A stretch of 40,217 bases of DNA, from NCBI GenBank assembly GCA_024206195.1, contig JAAGZO010000831.1:1-40217 (forward strand), given 5' to 3'. The position numbers and the translations under genes were made by a program. Positions 15,185-22,715 of this stretch are shown here, in pieces; the stretch's first letter is position 1, and the number at the start of each line of letters is the position of its first letter. The notes below the pieces were generated by a model. It saw nothing but the letters and a program-made list of their open reading frames with translations, was not told the origin of the DNA and did no database searches. Origin of the DNA: a bacterium. Lineage in GTDB: Archaea > Nanoarchaeota > Nanoarchaeia > Woesearchaeales > UBA10216.

Positions 15185-15880
15185 CCTGGTGTTTCTTCCT
15201 TAGTCGACTTAATAAAGCTTGCGCTTGTTGATCTTCTTCTTTTCGTTTCTCCCTTGAAACTATTCTTGGCTTAATTGCCCCTGCACCTTGTATTTTTTTA
15301 TCATGAAGTTTGGCTTGTCTTTCAAACTCCTCTAAATTCTTATTCTCTATGGTCTTCTTAATGGTGTGAATCTGACGTAACGTAAGAGCATAGAACTTAT
15401 CCAAGTCGTAACCGTATCGAGCAGCAAAAAGATCATAGAATTCTGAAAAACAAGCTTCGTCGACCCTTGTGCTGCTAAAGACTTTTTTAGTTCGAGGTCC
15501 TCCTCTAACTCTTCAATATGAGGTTGGCTGACTCCTAAAGTCTTAACCACACACTTGTATATTTCCACAACCTTATCCCAATAACGATCACCCTTATATT
15601 CAACTTGAATCTTATTTAAAAAATTAGTGTACGTTCCGAAGTAAACTTTGCGTCTCATCAAGTGCCACGCCACTCGCAAGTAACAGTCAGCATCCTTGAT
15701 GTCTGAGATTCTATTAGATAAAACTTCAATGCCGTCTTTGTTTTCTTCTGTTGCGAATTCGTTGTAAGCCCAGACTTGAGCTTGAAGGTCGAACGCTCTT
15801 AGCGTGAACTCTTGATTGTCGAGCTCGAACTTCGCACTCGTAGGGTTTAACTCATGATACTTCACTAGAGACCTCTGCAT
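15150..15880 (-). CDS. Tail assembly chaperone GT, product of a -1 ribosomal frameshift (243 aa)
   Basis: The first 133 residues are read in the frame of the upstream chaperone, then ribosomes slip back one base on A AAA AAG (15488-15482) and continue for 110 residues. The spliced sequence reads on through SEFYDLFAARYGYDLDKFYA, which is a typical T-domain opening and cannot be reached from any good start codon in its own frame (only TTG 15404, mid-domain). The T part is helical and basic. G and GT proteins coat the tape measure during tail assembly. The GT frame ends inside the tape measure start, as usual. Confidence 0.88.
15347..15880 (-). CDS. Tail assembly chaperone G (177 aa unshifted)
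   Basis: This is the unshifted product. It is acidic and helical (HIEELEEDLELKK before the slip site), with an N-terminal beta-like region, in the position of lambda G between tail tube and tape measure genes. After the slip site the zero frame continues for 44 residues of hydrophobic, poorly constrained sequence. The start is unsettled: the ATG at 15880 lacks a ribosome binding site, whereas a GTG at 15865 has AGAGG six bases upstream and fits initiation from the TTGAAA/TATAAT promoter that immediately precedes it. Confidence 0.85.
   Translation of the reverse strand: MQRSLVKYHELNPTSAKFELDNQEFTLRAFDLQAQVWAYNEFATEENKDGIEVLSNRISDIKDADCYLRVAWHLMRRKVYFGTYTNFLNKIQVEYKGDRYWDKVVEIYKCVVKTLGVSQPHIEELEEDLELKKSLAAQGSTKLVFQNSMIFLLLDTVTTWISSMLLRYVRFTPLRRP
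15482..15488 (-). other. Slippery heptamer A AAA AAG (-1 frameshift site)
   Basis: In the zero frame the codons are CTA AAA AAG (residues 131-133), so the heptamer A AAA AAG is in the correct X XXY YYZ phase. This is one of the most efficient -1 slippage sequences in bacteria. Slippage joins the G and T frames exactly. Confidence 0.9.
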
Positions 15881-15882
15881 TT

Positions 15883-15910
15883 ATTATAGTTGATCAGTGA
15901 CCATTTTCAA
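15883..15910 (-). promoter_or_regulatory. Strong minus-strand promoter before the tail chaperone gene
   Basis: Reading the minus strand, TTGAAA (15910-15905) and a perfect TATAAT (15888-15883) are 16 bases apart. Initiation near 15876 would place AGAGG at the very 5' end and favour the GTG start at 15865. It would boost chaperone, tape measure and fibre expression. It overlaps the divergent promoter of the ribbon-helix-helix gene. Confidence 0.6.
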
Positions 15911-15918
15911 CTTATTAT
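15890..15918 (+). promoter_or_regulatory. Plus-strand promoter of the ribbon-helix-helix gene
   Basis: TTGATC at 15890-15895 and TATTAT at 15913-15918 are 17 bases apart. Between the -10 and the AAGGAG site lie inverted repeats of TAATA type (GTAATA 15921-15926 with TATTAC 15935-15940; TATTA 15913-15917 with TAATA 15922-15926), which could be binding sites for the gene's own product. The region is shared with the opposing minus-strand promoter. Confidence 0.55.
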
Positions 15919-15953
15919 TAGTAATACGTTTTGTTATTACAAGGAGTTATACA

Positions 15954-16142
15954 ATGCGACTGAAGAAAAAAAATAACACCAAGACTGAAACCATTAGCTT
16001 CAGAGTTAGTAAGAGTGAACTCAACAAAATGAAAATAAAAGCTCAGTTATACACGGAAGGTAACCTGAGTGAGTGGATCGTTTTCTCTACCCTAAATCAT
16101 AGACCAAACAAAGGCGACTTTGAAGAAGCCCCCCACAAATGA
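15954..16142 (+). CDS. Ribbon-helix-helix-like DNA-binding protein, a moron (62 aa)
   Basis: AAGGAG at 15941-15946 lies seven bases before ATG 15954; an upstream ATG at 15897 was rejected for lack of a site. The product has a basic N-terminus, a strand TETISFRVS at residues 11-19, and two helices at about 20-33 and 37-48, the layout of MetJ/Arc-type repressors and relaxosome accessory proteins. It is the only plus-strand gene inside the tail operon and has its own promoter and terminator. It probably regulates itself, and perhaps the opposing tail promoter it overlaps. The fold is probable; targets are inferred. Confidence 0.75.
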   Translation: MRLKKKNNTKTETISFRVSKSELNKMKIKAQLYTEGNLSEWIVFSTLNHRPNKGDFEEAPHK

Positions 16143-16149
16143 GGGGCTT
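16126..16149. terminator. Bidirectional terminator between convergent genes
   Basis: AAGCCCC (16126-16132) pairs with GGGGCTT (16143-16149) across a ten-base loop. It contains the stop codon of the ribbon-helix-helix gene and ends six bases before the stop of the tail tube gene. T-tracts are short on both sides (TTT on plus), so efficiency is uncertain. It isolates the moron and may partly end the capsid-to-tail-tube transcript. Confidence 0.65.
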
Positions 16150-16154
16150 TAAAC

Positions 16155-17054
16155 TTAGCAACTAGTTGCTTCGCCAGCAGTGGCAACAATCTTCGCGATA
16201 GCGTTTTCACACTCATCGTAAAGAAGATCAACCGTGAGCTCTGGAACAGAGAACACTGTCTCTTCAAGAGCGATAGGAAAACCTGTTCCAACAGCCTTGT
16301 ACATCTCAATCTCGAAAAGAGATCCGTCAGCACGTTTAGCTGATAACGCAACGATTCCATGCTCTGGGAAAGTTGTCGTAGATTTACCGATAACGATCTC
16401 GCTCACACCACCGTGAGCCGCTGCAACCTTAAGGATCGCAGTATCGTCAGCAGTCATTCCGATAGTCCCTGAACCACCAGTGATCTCAAGACCGAAATTC
16501 GGAATATCGGCAGCAGTTGAAGCAACCACTGTGATTGGCGTAGCCGTGATCTTTAAAAGATCGTTTTCGTAAACAGCGTCTGTGCCTTTATCAAAAGCGA
16601 TGTCAGACATAACGAAGACATCAACAGTTGTAGCACTTACAGCTTTGATTACATAAGAACCATCCTTAAGATCAGCTTCAGAACCAGACTTGATAGTTAC
16701 ACTGGCGATACCAGTCGTTGCGTCAATTACTGATGTTCCATTCTTATTCGCAGCAGCATCAACTATTGTCCCAAGAGTAGCAGCGGCTGTTTGAGTCGCT
16801 GTTGCACCTAAGTAAAGCTCGAACAAAAAGTCTGGCATAGACTTAACAGTCGATGTGAAAGTTGAATCGATTGTTTTAGACTCACTCGCCCATGCGAACT
16901 TGTTAGAACCACCAAAAAGCTTCTCTGTTTCAGCCGCGAAACTAATAGTTCCACCACCGATTACTTTAAAAATACCATACGGCAAACCGTCTGTTCGACG
17001 ATAAGGTGCCATACTATGGATACCATATACAATTCTATTGCTTGATAAAGCCAT
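16155..17054 (-). CDS. Major tail (tube) protein (299 aa)
   Basis: AAGGAG precedes the ATG. It lies after the tail terminator and before the chaperone pair, the standard place for the tube protein. The N-terminus (RIVYGIHSMAPYRRTDGLPY, then GGGTISFAAETEKLFGG) and a TIDSTFTSTVKSMPDFLFEL segment match phage tube proteins. The middle residues 95-175 are rich in Ala, Thr and Val and look like an added beta-sandwich domain, which would decorate the tube surface. It ends in a helical region with a C-terminal Cys. Strong expression is expected. Confidence 0.8.
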   Translation of the reverse strand: MALSSNRIVYGIHSMAPYRRTDGLPYGIFKVIGGGTISFAAETEKLFGGSNKFAWASESKTIDSTFTSTVKSMPDFLFELYLGATATQTAAATLGTIVDAAANKNGTSVIDATTGIASVTIKSGSEADLKDGSYVIKAVSATTVDVFVMSDIAFDKGTDAVYENDLLKITATPITVVASTAADIPNFGLEITGGSGTIGMTADDTAILKVAAAHGGVSEIVIGKSTTTFPEHGIVALSAKRADGSLFEIEMYKAVGTGFPIALEETVFSVPELTVDLLYDECENAIAKIVATAGEATSC

Positions 17055-17055
17055 A

Positions 17056-17235
17056 TTAAATTACTCCTTCAGTTTTTAAATTTTGAAGATACTTCTTAGG
17101 CACTTTAACTTCTTCACCTTCCTTGATTTCAAATCGATCACCATTGTGAGAAATCACGAAATCTTTTTTGGCGATAAGCTTCTTTGCCTTTGGAAGATCA
17201 CCAACGACCTTCTCTTTCTTACCTTCTCCAAACAT
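17056..17235 (-). CDS. Small basic protein in the neck/tail region (59 aa)
   Basis: The ATG at 17235 has AAGGAG six bases upstream; a start at 17259 was rejected. The product is Lys-rich, with an SH3-like segment (DFVISHNGDRFEIKEGEEVK, then VPKKYLQNLKTEG) reminiscent of the short phage proteins often found beside tail tube genes. It ends one base before the tube gene. Its role is unknown, perhaps structural. Confidence 0.7.
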   Translation of the reverse strand: MFGEGKKEKVVGDLPKAKKLIAKKDFVISHNGDRFEIKEGEEVKVPKKYLQNLKTEGVI

Positions 17236-17245
17236 AATTAACTCC

Positions 17246-17755
17246 TTACCTGATACCAATAGAAGCGGTTATATTGATTCCAGACATCCTTAACATTTTG
17301 CCACTGATATCCACTAAAGTTGGTGACAAACTATCAACCTGAATATTGCCATAACCACGAATCTTATCGAAGTTTTCTAAGGCAATGTCTTGAAGGGCGC
17401 GTGTATATCTTAATAATTGAAATATAGTTGATTCCTTGAGCTGCTCACCCCTGTCCGGGATGACAACCTCAATGAAAATAGTGACATTTTGTTTAGCACC
17501 ATCGAACTGGTTCTGCTCTAAATCAATGTCACGCAATCCCCAACAAACAAACTGAGGATAACTATGCACAGTTGGTATATGATTCATATACCAAGCACTA
17601 GTACTAATCCTGCTAATCGAAAAGTCATCATCTGTCTCTGGAGTTATCGTAGTTTTCTCAGTGTTAATACAGTCGATCTTATCGTTAAGATTATCGCGAA
17701 AGATCTTCTTAACATCTATTAATAAACTCTCTACATCGTATTTAAATGCTGCCAT
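17246..17755 (-). CDS. Tail terminator / neck protein (169 aa)
   Basis: The ATG overlaps the stop of the gpG-like gene by one base (TAATG). The size, the mixed alpha/beta composition and the place between gpG and the tube gene fit a tail terminator, the hexameric ring that caps the tube and joins it to the head. Recognisable parts are an N-terminal helix (VESLLIDVKKIFRDNL), a NVTIFIEVVIPDRG strand and a helix at about 115-135. It is assigned by synteny. Confidence 0.6.
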   Translation of the reverse strand: MAAFKYDVESLLIDVKKIFRDNLNDKIDCINTEKTTITPETDDDFSISRISTSAWYMNHIPTVHSYPQFVCWGLRDIDLEQNQFDGAKQNVTIFIEVVIPDRGEQLKESTIFQLLRYTRALQDIALENFDKIRGYGNIQVDSLSPTLVDISGKMLRMSGINITASIGIR

Positions 17756-18276
17756 TATACTTTCGCACTCCCCGACAAAACTTGTGCTACATAATCGTTA
17801 ACAATATTAGTCCAAGCTTCGATTCGACCTGACACCAACGCGTCTTTGGACCTCTCAGCCGGGCCACCATCAATGAAAATCATCTTTCTCTGAGGTAACT
17901 TATTCCTCGGCTTATCAGATTGATGATATATAGCGTATGGGACTTTCGTACCCATTACAAGAGTTTGTCTGCCTGCAAAAAACTCTGCTTCGTTGGCGTT
18001 CTTGCCACTCAGTGATCGCTCTAAACGACCTTTTCTTTTTAGAATAGGATAAATAAATCCAACTTCTTTTTCTTTAGCTTTCTTATAGTTAGGAGATAGA
18101 TCCTCATACAAACCAGGACCTTTTAGAGAGAAGATCTTTTTATTACCTTTATAAAAATGATTGGCTATTAAACCGAACGGAATACGAAAGTCACTGATTT
18201 TCTCAGCAGCATTATCGAGTACCGTTGTGAACTCTTTATCATTCTCGGTTATAAAGCTAATAATTGGATCAGGCAT
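17755..18276 (-). CDS. Virion morphogenesis protein, Mu gpG / Phage_tail_S type (173 aa)
   Basis: The central region GLYEDLSPNYKKAKEK, YPILKRKGRLERSLSG, VPYAIYHQSD and PQRKMIFID is the signature of the Mu gpG family (Phage_tail_S), involved in head completion and head-tail joining. The N-terminal helix includes a PFGLIANHFYKG segment usual for the family. It follows the gp36-like gene directly, as in Mu-type head modules. Family call firm, exact structural position less so. Confidence 0.85.
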   Translation of the reverse strand: MPDPIISFITENDKEFTTVLDNAAEKISDFRIPFGLIANHFYKGNKKIFSLKGPGLYEDLSPNYKKAKEKEVGFIYPILKRKGRLERSLSGKNANEAEFFAGRQTLVMGTKVPYAIYHQSDKPRNKLPQRKMIFIDGGPAERSKDALVSGRIEAWTNIVNDYVAQVLSGSAKV

Positions 18277-18765
18277 CTACCAGTTATCCCCACCCTTTTT
18301 AATCGTAGCAACGTTCTTACTTGATCCGAAAACAGCACCAGTCTTAGGACTGATTGTCTTTCTAACAGCATCAGCAAGCTGTAACCTAGGATCAACCCAC
18401 TCACAACAATCGCTATCCCATGTAGGAATAATCTGATCTAGCATCATGTTCGCCTTCTTCTCAAGATTCGTCTGAACCTCTTGATTCTTGTCCGAAAGCT
18501 CTTCCCTAGCCTCAAGTATAGTTTTAATGATGTGAGCCACTTTATACTTGGCAATTCTGCCAATAACAAGTAGCGCCTCTGTCCCAGTAATAGGAGTTAC
18601 GTAGTAATCTGAAAGTAAACCGTTTATCTCAGCGTCAACCTCAGCAATAAAGTCATCAACATCTTCTGTTGTTACCGCTGTATTTGTCTGTTCATCCCCA
18701 GTATCAGCTTCAATGGTGATACCTCTAAACATTGATTTAACTTTCGCAAGTGTTGTGTAAGCCAT
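18277..18765 (-). CDS. Head-tail connector, Mu gp36/DUF1320-like (162 aa)
   Basis: The start MAYTTLAKVKSMFRG, the VTTEDVDDFIAEVDAEINGL helix and the YYVTPITGTEALLVIGRIAKYKVAHI region fit the gp36 (DUF1320) head-completion family. AAGGGGAG lies close before the ATG. Its place between head-surface genes and the gpG gene agrees with connector function. The C-terminal 40 residues are less conserved-looking. Confidence 0.8.
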   Translation of the reverse strand: MAYTTLAKVKSMFRGITIEADTGDEQTNTAVTTEDVDDFIAEVDAEINGLLSDYYVTPITGTEALLVIGRIAKYKVAHIIKTILEAREELSDKNQEVQTNLEKKANMMLDQIIPTWDSDCCEWVDPRLQLADAVRKTISPKTGAVFGSSKNVATIKKGGDNW

Positions 18766-18774
18766 ACTCTCCCC

Positions 18775-18963
18775 TTATCCGAACCAGTGACCCATTAGAA
18801 AACCTACAGAAAATCCTATTAATGAAGGCACTATAAACGGATGCTTCTCAGACCACTTAATTATTCTTTGAGAGTACGTCACTCTCTTCGTTAAATATAA
18901 CCATAGATCAACAAGCAATATCGCCAATAACCAAAAAAGCATTAAGAAATTTGTTAAGTCCAT
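18775..18963 (-). CDS. Small two-segment membrane protein (62 aa)
   Basis: Hydrophobic segments at about residues 5-23 and 44-61 flank a basic loop (LTKRVTYSQRIIKWSEKHP). Two transmembrane helices with both ends on the same side are likely. The start overlaps the stop of the preceding gene by ten bases. Such a small hydrophobic protein in the middle of the head genes is unusual. It could be a second holin candidate, but it lies 11 kb from the endolysin. No family is recognised. Confidence 0.7.
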   Translation of the reverse strand: MDLTNFLMLFWLLAILLVDLWLYLTKRVTYSQRIIKWSEKHPFIVPSLIGFSVGFLMGHWFG

Positions 18964-19553
18964 GCGTAGTTCCCCACTAATTGAAAGGCTAAAAGCTGCA
19001 TGACTGACACTCCACCGAACTCAACAATCTGAGTGTCTAGCATTGCAAGTCTGGCAACATCAGCCTCAGCTTTTAATGCATTCTCAAACGATAACGAACC
19101 ATGCACGCCAACGTAGTCGTCTATCTCTGTTCCATACCATTCATAAAGTGAATCAACTATTGTTTGACCACTTGGCAATTGCTCGGCGTTCTTTACAAGG
19201 TCTGTGATTCGACCTGCACGAACCTCTTGGTTGAGCTCACCTAAAGACTTCACTGTCATAGGCTTTGAGATCTCTTGCTCCATAAATACAGTCAACCCAT
19301 CGGACTCGTAAAACTTAATGGTTCTTATCGGATCTATGATGTTTCGATTTCCCTCGTCCATCACATAGCTATATTCAACAGCTACTCGTAACTCTGAACC
19401 GTCCTCTGGAATGGTACTATCTATGTAACGCCGAACAGTCTTAGCACCCCTTGAATAATCCCATGCTGTTGGATGAATGCCGAACCACTTCAAGTTTTTA
19501 ACGTTCGTAGTCTTAAGCTCGTTTTCAGAAAATATATCTAATAAATCGACCAT
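18954..19553 (-). CDS. Hypothetical head-region protein (199 aa)
   Basis: The ATG at 19553 overlaps the previous stop (TAATG) with GGAG eight bases upstream; a GTG at 19562 is an alternative. The protein is mixed alpha/beta. It has a helical segment with DLVKNAEQLPSGQTIVDSLY and a C-terminal hydrophobic helix, and no membrane segment or signal. It sits between the 380-residue surface protein and the connector genes. Probably structural by context; no family is recognised. Confidence 0.7.
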   Translation of the reverse strand: MVDLLDIFSENELKTTNVKNLKWFGIHPTAWDYSRGAKTVRRYIDSTIPEDGSELRVAVEYSYVMDEGNRNIIDPIRTIKFYESDGLTVFMEQEISKPMTVKSLGELNQEVRAGRITDLVKNAEQLPSGQTIVDSLYEWYGTEIDDYVGVHGSLSFENALKAEADVARLAMLDTQIVEFGGVSVMQLLAFQLVGNYAWT

Positions 19554-20695
19554 TATCCCCACTCCATTAAAGAGATTCGACCCCTGTAAATAGCAGGCTC
19601 AATGTTAGTGTTTGATCCTGCAAAATAAATGCTTATCGTGTTAGACCCTGCTGTTAAGTTAACAATCTCGTGCATTGTCGCTAAATGCCTTTGATTTGTC
19701 CCACTGTTCGCTGTGCCGCCACCTGTTGTTGGAAGCGTAACACCAGCACCGCCCGTGTCCTTAGGCTCTTGCCTGTGATCCCATATCACAGCACCATTCA
19801 CTCTGAGCTCTGCTATAAAATCCTGGGCCCCATCGTTTAGTGACCAAACGTAAGACCAATCAAGCTTATAATCTTTAGTCGTTGGAACACTCGTTGTTAA
19901 TTCTAAGTAAGGCTCTAACGTAGTGGTCTGATTAATAAGACCTATAGTGTCCACTATCGTGTCAACGTATGGTCTCGCTAAATCAGCTATCTCTTGAGCC
20001 GTTGTTTTCTTAATATTAAAAGAGTCTGAGGAGTCTGCAATCAAGACCTCATCTGCACTCTGAGGAGCCACGGATGTTTCAGGATTAATATCCACGTTAA
20101 GCGTGCGAGTTGCAGTAATGTCACCACCACCACTTAGCCCTGATCCACCATTGATATCAACTGCACTATGATCTATATGCTCATTGCCTACATAGTTCTG
20201 TAAGGCGTTATGATTGATCTCTGACTCGTCCACATCAAACTGTAAGTCCTCGTCTCCACCGTCGTTGATCTCTGTCAACGTGATCTTTCCAGAACCAGCC
20301 GTGACCTTATCTAGTAGAAAGTTTCCAGTCGTGTCGTTAGACGTAACCTTAACCTTGAAGTCGTTTTCATTAGGAGACACTTTCATGTCTATCGCTAAGC
20401 GATTCACTCCACCGTCGTCGACAACGTCGACTAAACCGTTAGAATCCGTGTCGATAACTCTAGGATTCATTTGTTTTATCAAATCAATGCCGTCCGAAAT
20501 ACTTAAATCATCAGAGCCATCGTTAACAACAATGTCTGACACCCCAACGGGACCTATAATATCGCTCGAAGCTGCCCATAGATCATAATCATTGGCAGGT
20601 ATCGTGTATTGATTTCCCACGCCAGGATTAATAGTCACACCAGTATCACTGATTGATATAGGACTAACCGTATCGTTTCTTAAAATCTTACTCAT
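19553..20695 (-). CDS. Probable virion fibre or head-surface protein (380 aa)
   Basis: The N-terminus (MSKILRNDTVSPISISDTG) and repeated short beta segments suggest an elongated beta-rich virion protein. The middle contains NHNALQNYVGNEHIDHSAVD and SGLSGGGDITATRTLNVD, motifs that recur in phage fibre and appendage proteins. A C-terminal domain of about 130 residues is jelly-roll-like (YKLDWSYVWSLND, FIAELRVNGAVIWDHR). It is coupled to the upstream gene by an ATGA overlap. It is likely exposed on capsid or neck as a fibre. Confidence 0.7.
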   Translation of the reverse strand: MSKILRNDTVSPISISDTGVTINPGVGNQYTIPANDYDLWAASSDIIGPVGVSDIVVNDGSDDLSISDGIDLIKQMNPRVIDTDSNGLVDVVDDGGVNRLAIDMKVSPNENDFKVKVTSNDTTGNFLLDKVTAGSGKITLTEINDGGDEDLQFDVDESEINHNALQNYVGNEHIDHSAVDINGGSGLSGGGDITATRTLNVDINPETSVAPQSADEVLIADSSDSFNIKKTTAQEIADLARPYVDTIVDTIGLINQTTTLEPYLELTTSVPTTKDYKLDWSYVWSLNDGAQDFIAELRVNGAVIWDHRQEPKDTGGAGVTLPTTGGGTANSGTNQRHLATMHEIVNLTAGSNTISIYFAGSNTNIEPAIYRGRISLMEWG

Positions 20696-21090
20696 GGTAA
20701 ACCACCGTTTATAATCAATCCAACTTGAGGATTTTTCGCACTTCCACTAGATATTTGAACAGCTATCTCTTGACCCGTTGTTAAAGGTAAAGAAACAGTA
20801 AAATCACCACCCCTTTGAGCTACAACTGAAACTGTTCCAACAAGACTTGGAACTCCACCACTATGCTCATAAACACTAACGTCGAATGTGCTCACTGTTT
20901 CGCTTGATACGAAGATACTAATAACCTCAGCGTCGATTAGAAAGTTAAGTCGACCTGCTTTATTACTTGGAACCGTATCGTTTAATAACCACGTTCCACT
21001 AGCTACGTTTCCACTACGTCCCCAAGTAAAACCCGGAGACGCGCTCACTGATAATGTGTCTTGAAAATAACGCCCCGGACTACCTGACAC
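20692..21090 (-). CDS. Small beta-rich probable virion surface protein (132 aa)
   Basis: The GTG start overlaps the previous stop (TAGTG). The sequence is a single beta-sandwich-like domain (FDVSVYEHSGGVPSLVGTVS, FTVSLPLTTGQEIAVQISSG) with no Cys. It is one of five consecutive genes with such composition after the major capsid gene, probably for capsid decoration or head fibre parts. No family is recognised. Confidence 0.65.
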   Translation of the reverse strand: MSGSPGRYFQDTLSVSASPGFTWGRSGNVASGTWLLNDTVPSNKAGRLNFLIDAEVISIFVSSETVSTFDVSVYEHSGGVPSLVGTVSVVAQRGGDFTVSLPLTTGQEIAVQISSGSAKNPQVGLIINGGLP

Positions 21091-21398
21091 TAATAAACCT
21101 CGAAGTTGATTATCATTTTATAATCAGCCGTACCCGAGGCCGTCTTAACTTGAATCTGAGTCGGCTCACCCTTAACGTTATGAGACATAAACGCTTTTTT
21201 ATCGTGATCATGAAACGTTGAGCCACCATCAAAACTAACTTGAAGTTCTGTACTACTCTTATTCCATATAGAAATACCACTGATAACTTTATCAGCCACA
21301 GCAGGCACGTTCGCAACCGAAGTGGTAGCAGTTCCACTGAAAGCTTCGCTGCTACCTAAGTTATCCGTTGTTTCAAATTCTTCACGTTGATAAGCCAT
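21090..21398 (-). CDS. Small beta-rich probable virion protein (102 aa)
   Basis: AGAGGA precedes the ATG. The protein is rich in Ser, Thr and Val, with an ISIWNKSSTELQVSFDGGST segment common in phage beta-sandwich decoration domains. The last strand IINFEVY ends the protein. It is coupled to the next gene. Function is inferred from composition and position. Confidence 0.65.
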   Translation of the reverse strand: MAYQREEFETTDNLGSSEAFSGTATTSVANVPAVADKVISGISIWNKSSTELQVSFDGGSTFHDHDKKAFMSHNVKGEPTQIQVKTASGTADYKMIINFEVY

Positions 21399-21409
21399 TC
21401 AATCCTCTA

Positions 21410-21955
21410 TTAAGGTGCTACACTCAAACTAATAGTTCCGTGAGCGTCCGTTAATGCTCCTCGTAACTGAGTTGCTCTAAGGACAAGTTCTTGAGTTCCA
21501 CTCGCACCAGCAGTAAAGTTGATATTACTTAACGCTGTTGAGTGAGAGAAATCCCCTGGACCTGTTACGAATCGAGCAAGCTCATTCAAAGTTGAATCAT
21601 CATTATGATATAAAACCCAAAGCATTGGTTGAAACGCTGAACCCATAGCCATGTTAGCCTCAACAACGTCGTTAACAGCAACAGCAACACTAACAACGTC
21701 TTGCTCTGTTGATAACGCGGCCATAGTCACGCTAGCACTTCCACTAGCTGGCGTACCAGATGCGAATGTAACGGGCACTTGACCAGCAGCACTTAACTGG
21801 GGTTTTACATCGTTCCCACCTGAATCTTTGTAGGCTAAAACACCAGCATGATTTCCAGTTGCCGCACTGGTAACACCATCCTGTCTAGATAATAATGGTT
21901 GACCCTCAGCCGAGCCATTCTCGATAATTGTAAACGTTTCTCTTGTTTCTGCCAT
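21410..21955 (-). CDS. Beta-rich probable virion protein (181 aa)
   Basis: AAAGGAG precedes the ATG. The N-terminal part has an ENGSAEGQPLLSRQDG segment, and the rest is beta-rich with alternating Ser/Thr/Ala/Val (GTPASGSASVTMAALSTEQD). It is similar in style to its neighbours but not an obvious copy. Likely part of a head fibre or decoration complex. Confidence 0.65.
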   Translation of the reverse strand: MAETRETFTIIENGSAEGQPLLSRQDGVTSAATGNHAGVLAYKDSGGNDVKPQLSAAGQVPVTFASGTPASGSASVTMAALSTEQDVVSVAVAVNDVVEANMAMGSAFQPMLWVLYHNDDSTLNELARFVTGPGDFSHSTALSNINFTAGASGTQELVLRATQLRGALTDAHGTISLSVAP

Positions 21956-21970
21956 AGTAACTCCTTTTAC

Positions 21971-22438
21971 TTATGTGTCGTTTGCCATCAAATAGACTTC
22001 AATATCTTGCCCAATTTTACCATGCAGCATAGTGAAATCCACAGTGATAACTTCTGTTGTTAACGCGGCCCTACTAGGTAAGAACTCAACAGCAACGTTC
22101 ATGTTCGCTGGTCCAGTTCTCCCGGAACCAATCACAGTAGAACCAACTTTAATCTCAAATTTTCCACTGGCGCGTGTTGTCACACGAACGTTAGTGATTT
22201 TTCTTGTCGTTGATGCTGGGACTGTTGAAGATAAAACCGTTAACGGAGTCCCTGATACGACTGTTGTAGCACTTGAAGGTAAATGAAACGACGAACCCTC
22301 TTCAACGATACTGACTGTGCCCTCTTTAACAACAACGCGCATTCTTTGTTCACGCGTTTGTTGGGTACTAGTGCCCGGTATGGGAGCACTGTCGCCATTC
22401 TCGTCTTCATATAATAACGGTTCGTCAGTTACTGCCAT
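21971..22438 (-). CDS. Beta-rich probable virion protein (155 aa)
   Basis: The ATG overlaps the stop of the previous gene (TAATG). The first 45 residues are acidic and extended (DENGDSAPIPGTSTQQTREQ), suggesting an attachment arm. The rest is one beta-sandwich (VRVTTRASGKFEIKVGSTVI, VITVDFTMLHGKIGQDIEVY). It is the second gene after the capsid terminator. Probably decorative or fibre-forming. Confidence 0.65.
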   Translation of the reverse strand: MAVTDEPLLYEDENGDSAPIPGTSTQQTREQRMRVVVKEGTVSIVEEGSSFHLPSSATTVVSGTPLTVLSSTVPASTTRKITNVRVTTRASGKFEIKVGSTVIGSGRTGPANMNVAVEFLPSRAALTTEVITVDFTMLHGKIGQDIEVYLMANDT

Positions 22439-22665
22439 TAAGAGTCTTGCTCAGCTTTCTTTCTAGATACTTTTTTCTTAACTGGTTTCTCGTCACAACA
22501 TAACTCACAGTAAACTTCAAATTGCTTGCTATTAAGTAACTTTTTCTCTTGTTCTTTGTTCTTAAACGTACACTCAACACCCTCGGTTGTGATTAAGTTC
22601 TCTCCGAGATGCATTCCATTCTTGCGAGCTCTCACAGGAGCATCAGCTTTCAATTTAATCTTCAT
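22438..22665 (-). CDS. Small Cys-containing basic protein (75 aa)
   Basis: The ATG at 22665 has AGGGGAA just upstream; the longer start at 22695 would lie beside the capsid terminator and was rejected. The product carries GECTF-like and YCELCCDEKPVKKK segments, with four Cys and a Lys-rich C-terminus. It is small and basic, like short proteins that follow capsid genes in related phages. No family is recognised. Confidence 0.65.
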   Translation of the reverse strand: MKIKLKADAPVRARKNGMHLGENLITTEGVECTFKNKEQEKKLLNSKQFEVYCELCCDEKPVKKKVSRKKAEQDS

Positions 22666-22684
22666 TAAAATTCCCCTATAAAAT

Positions 22685-22708
22685 AAGGCCCCCAATAAAG
22701 AGGGCCTT
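22685..22708 (-). terminator. Terminator or attenuator after the major capsid gene
   Basis: On the minus strand AAGGCCC (22708-22702) pairs with GGGCCTT (22691-22685), with a ten-base loop, followed by ATTTTAT. It starts eight bases after the capsid stop. This placement, found in many phages, limits readthrough so that capsid mRNA exceeds the downstream message. Confidence 0.7.
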
Positions 22709-22715
22709 TAACACA

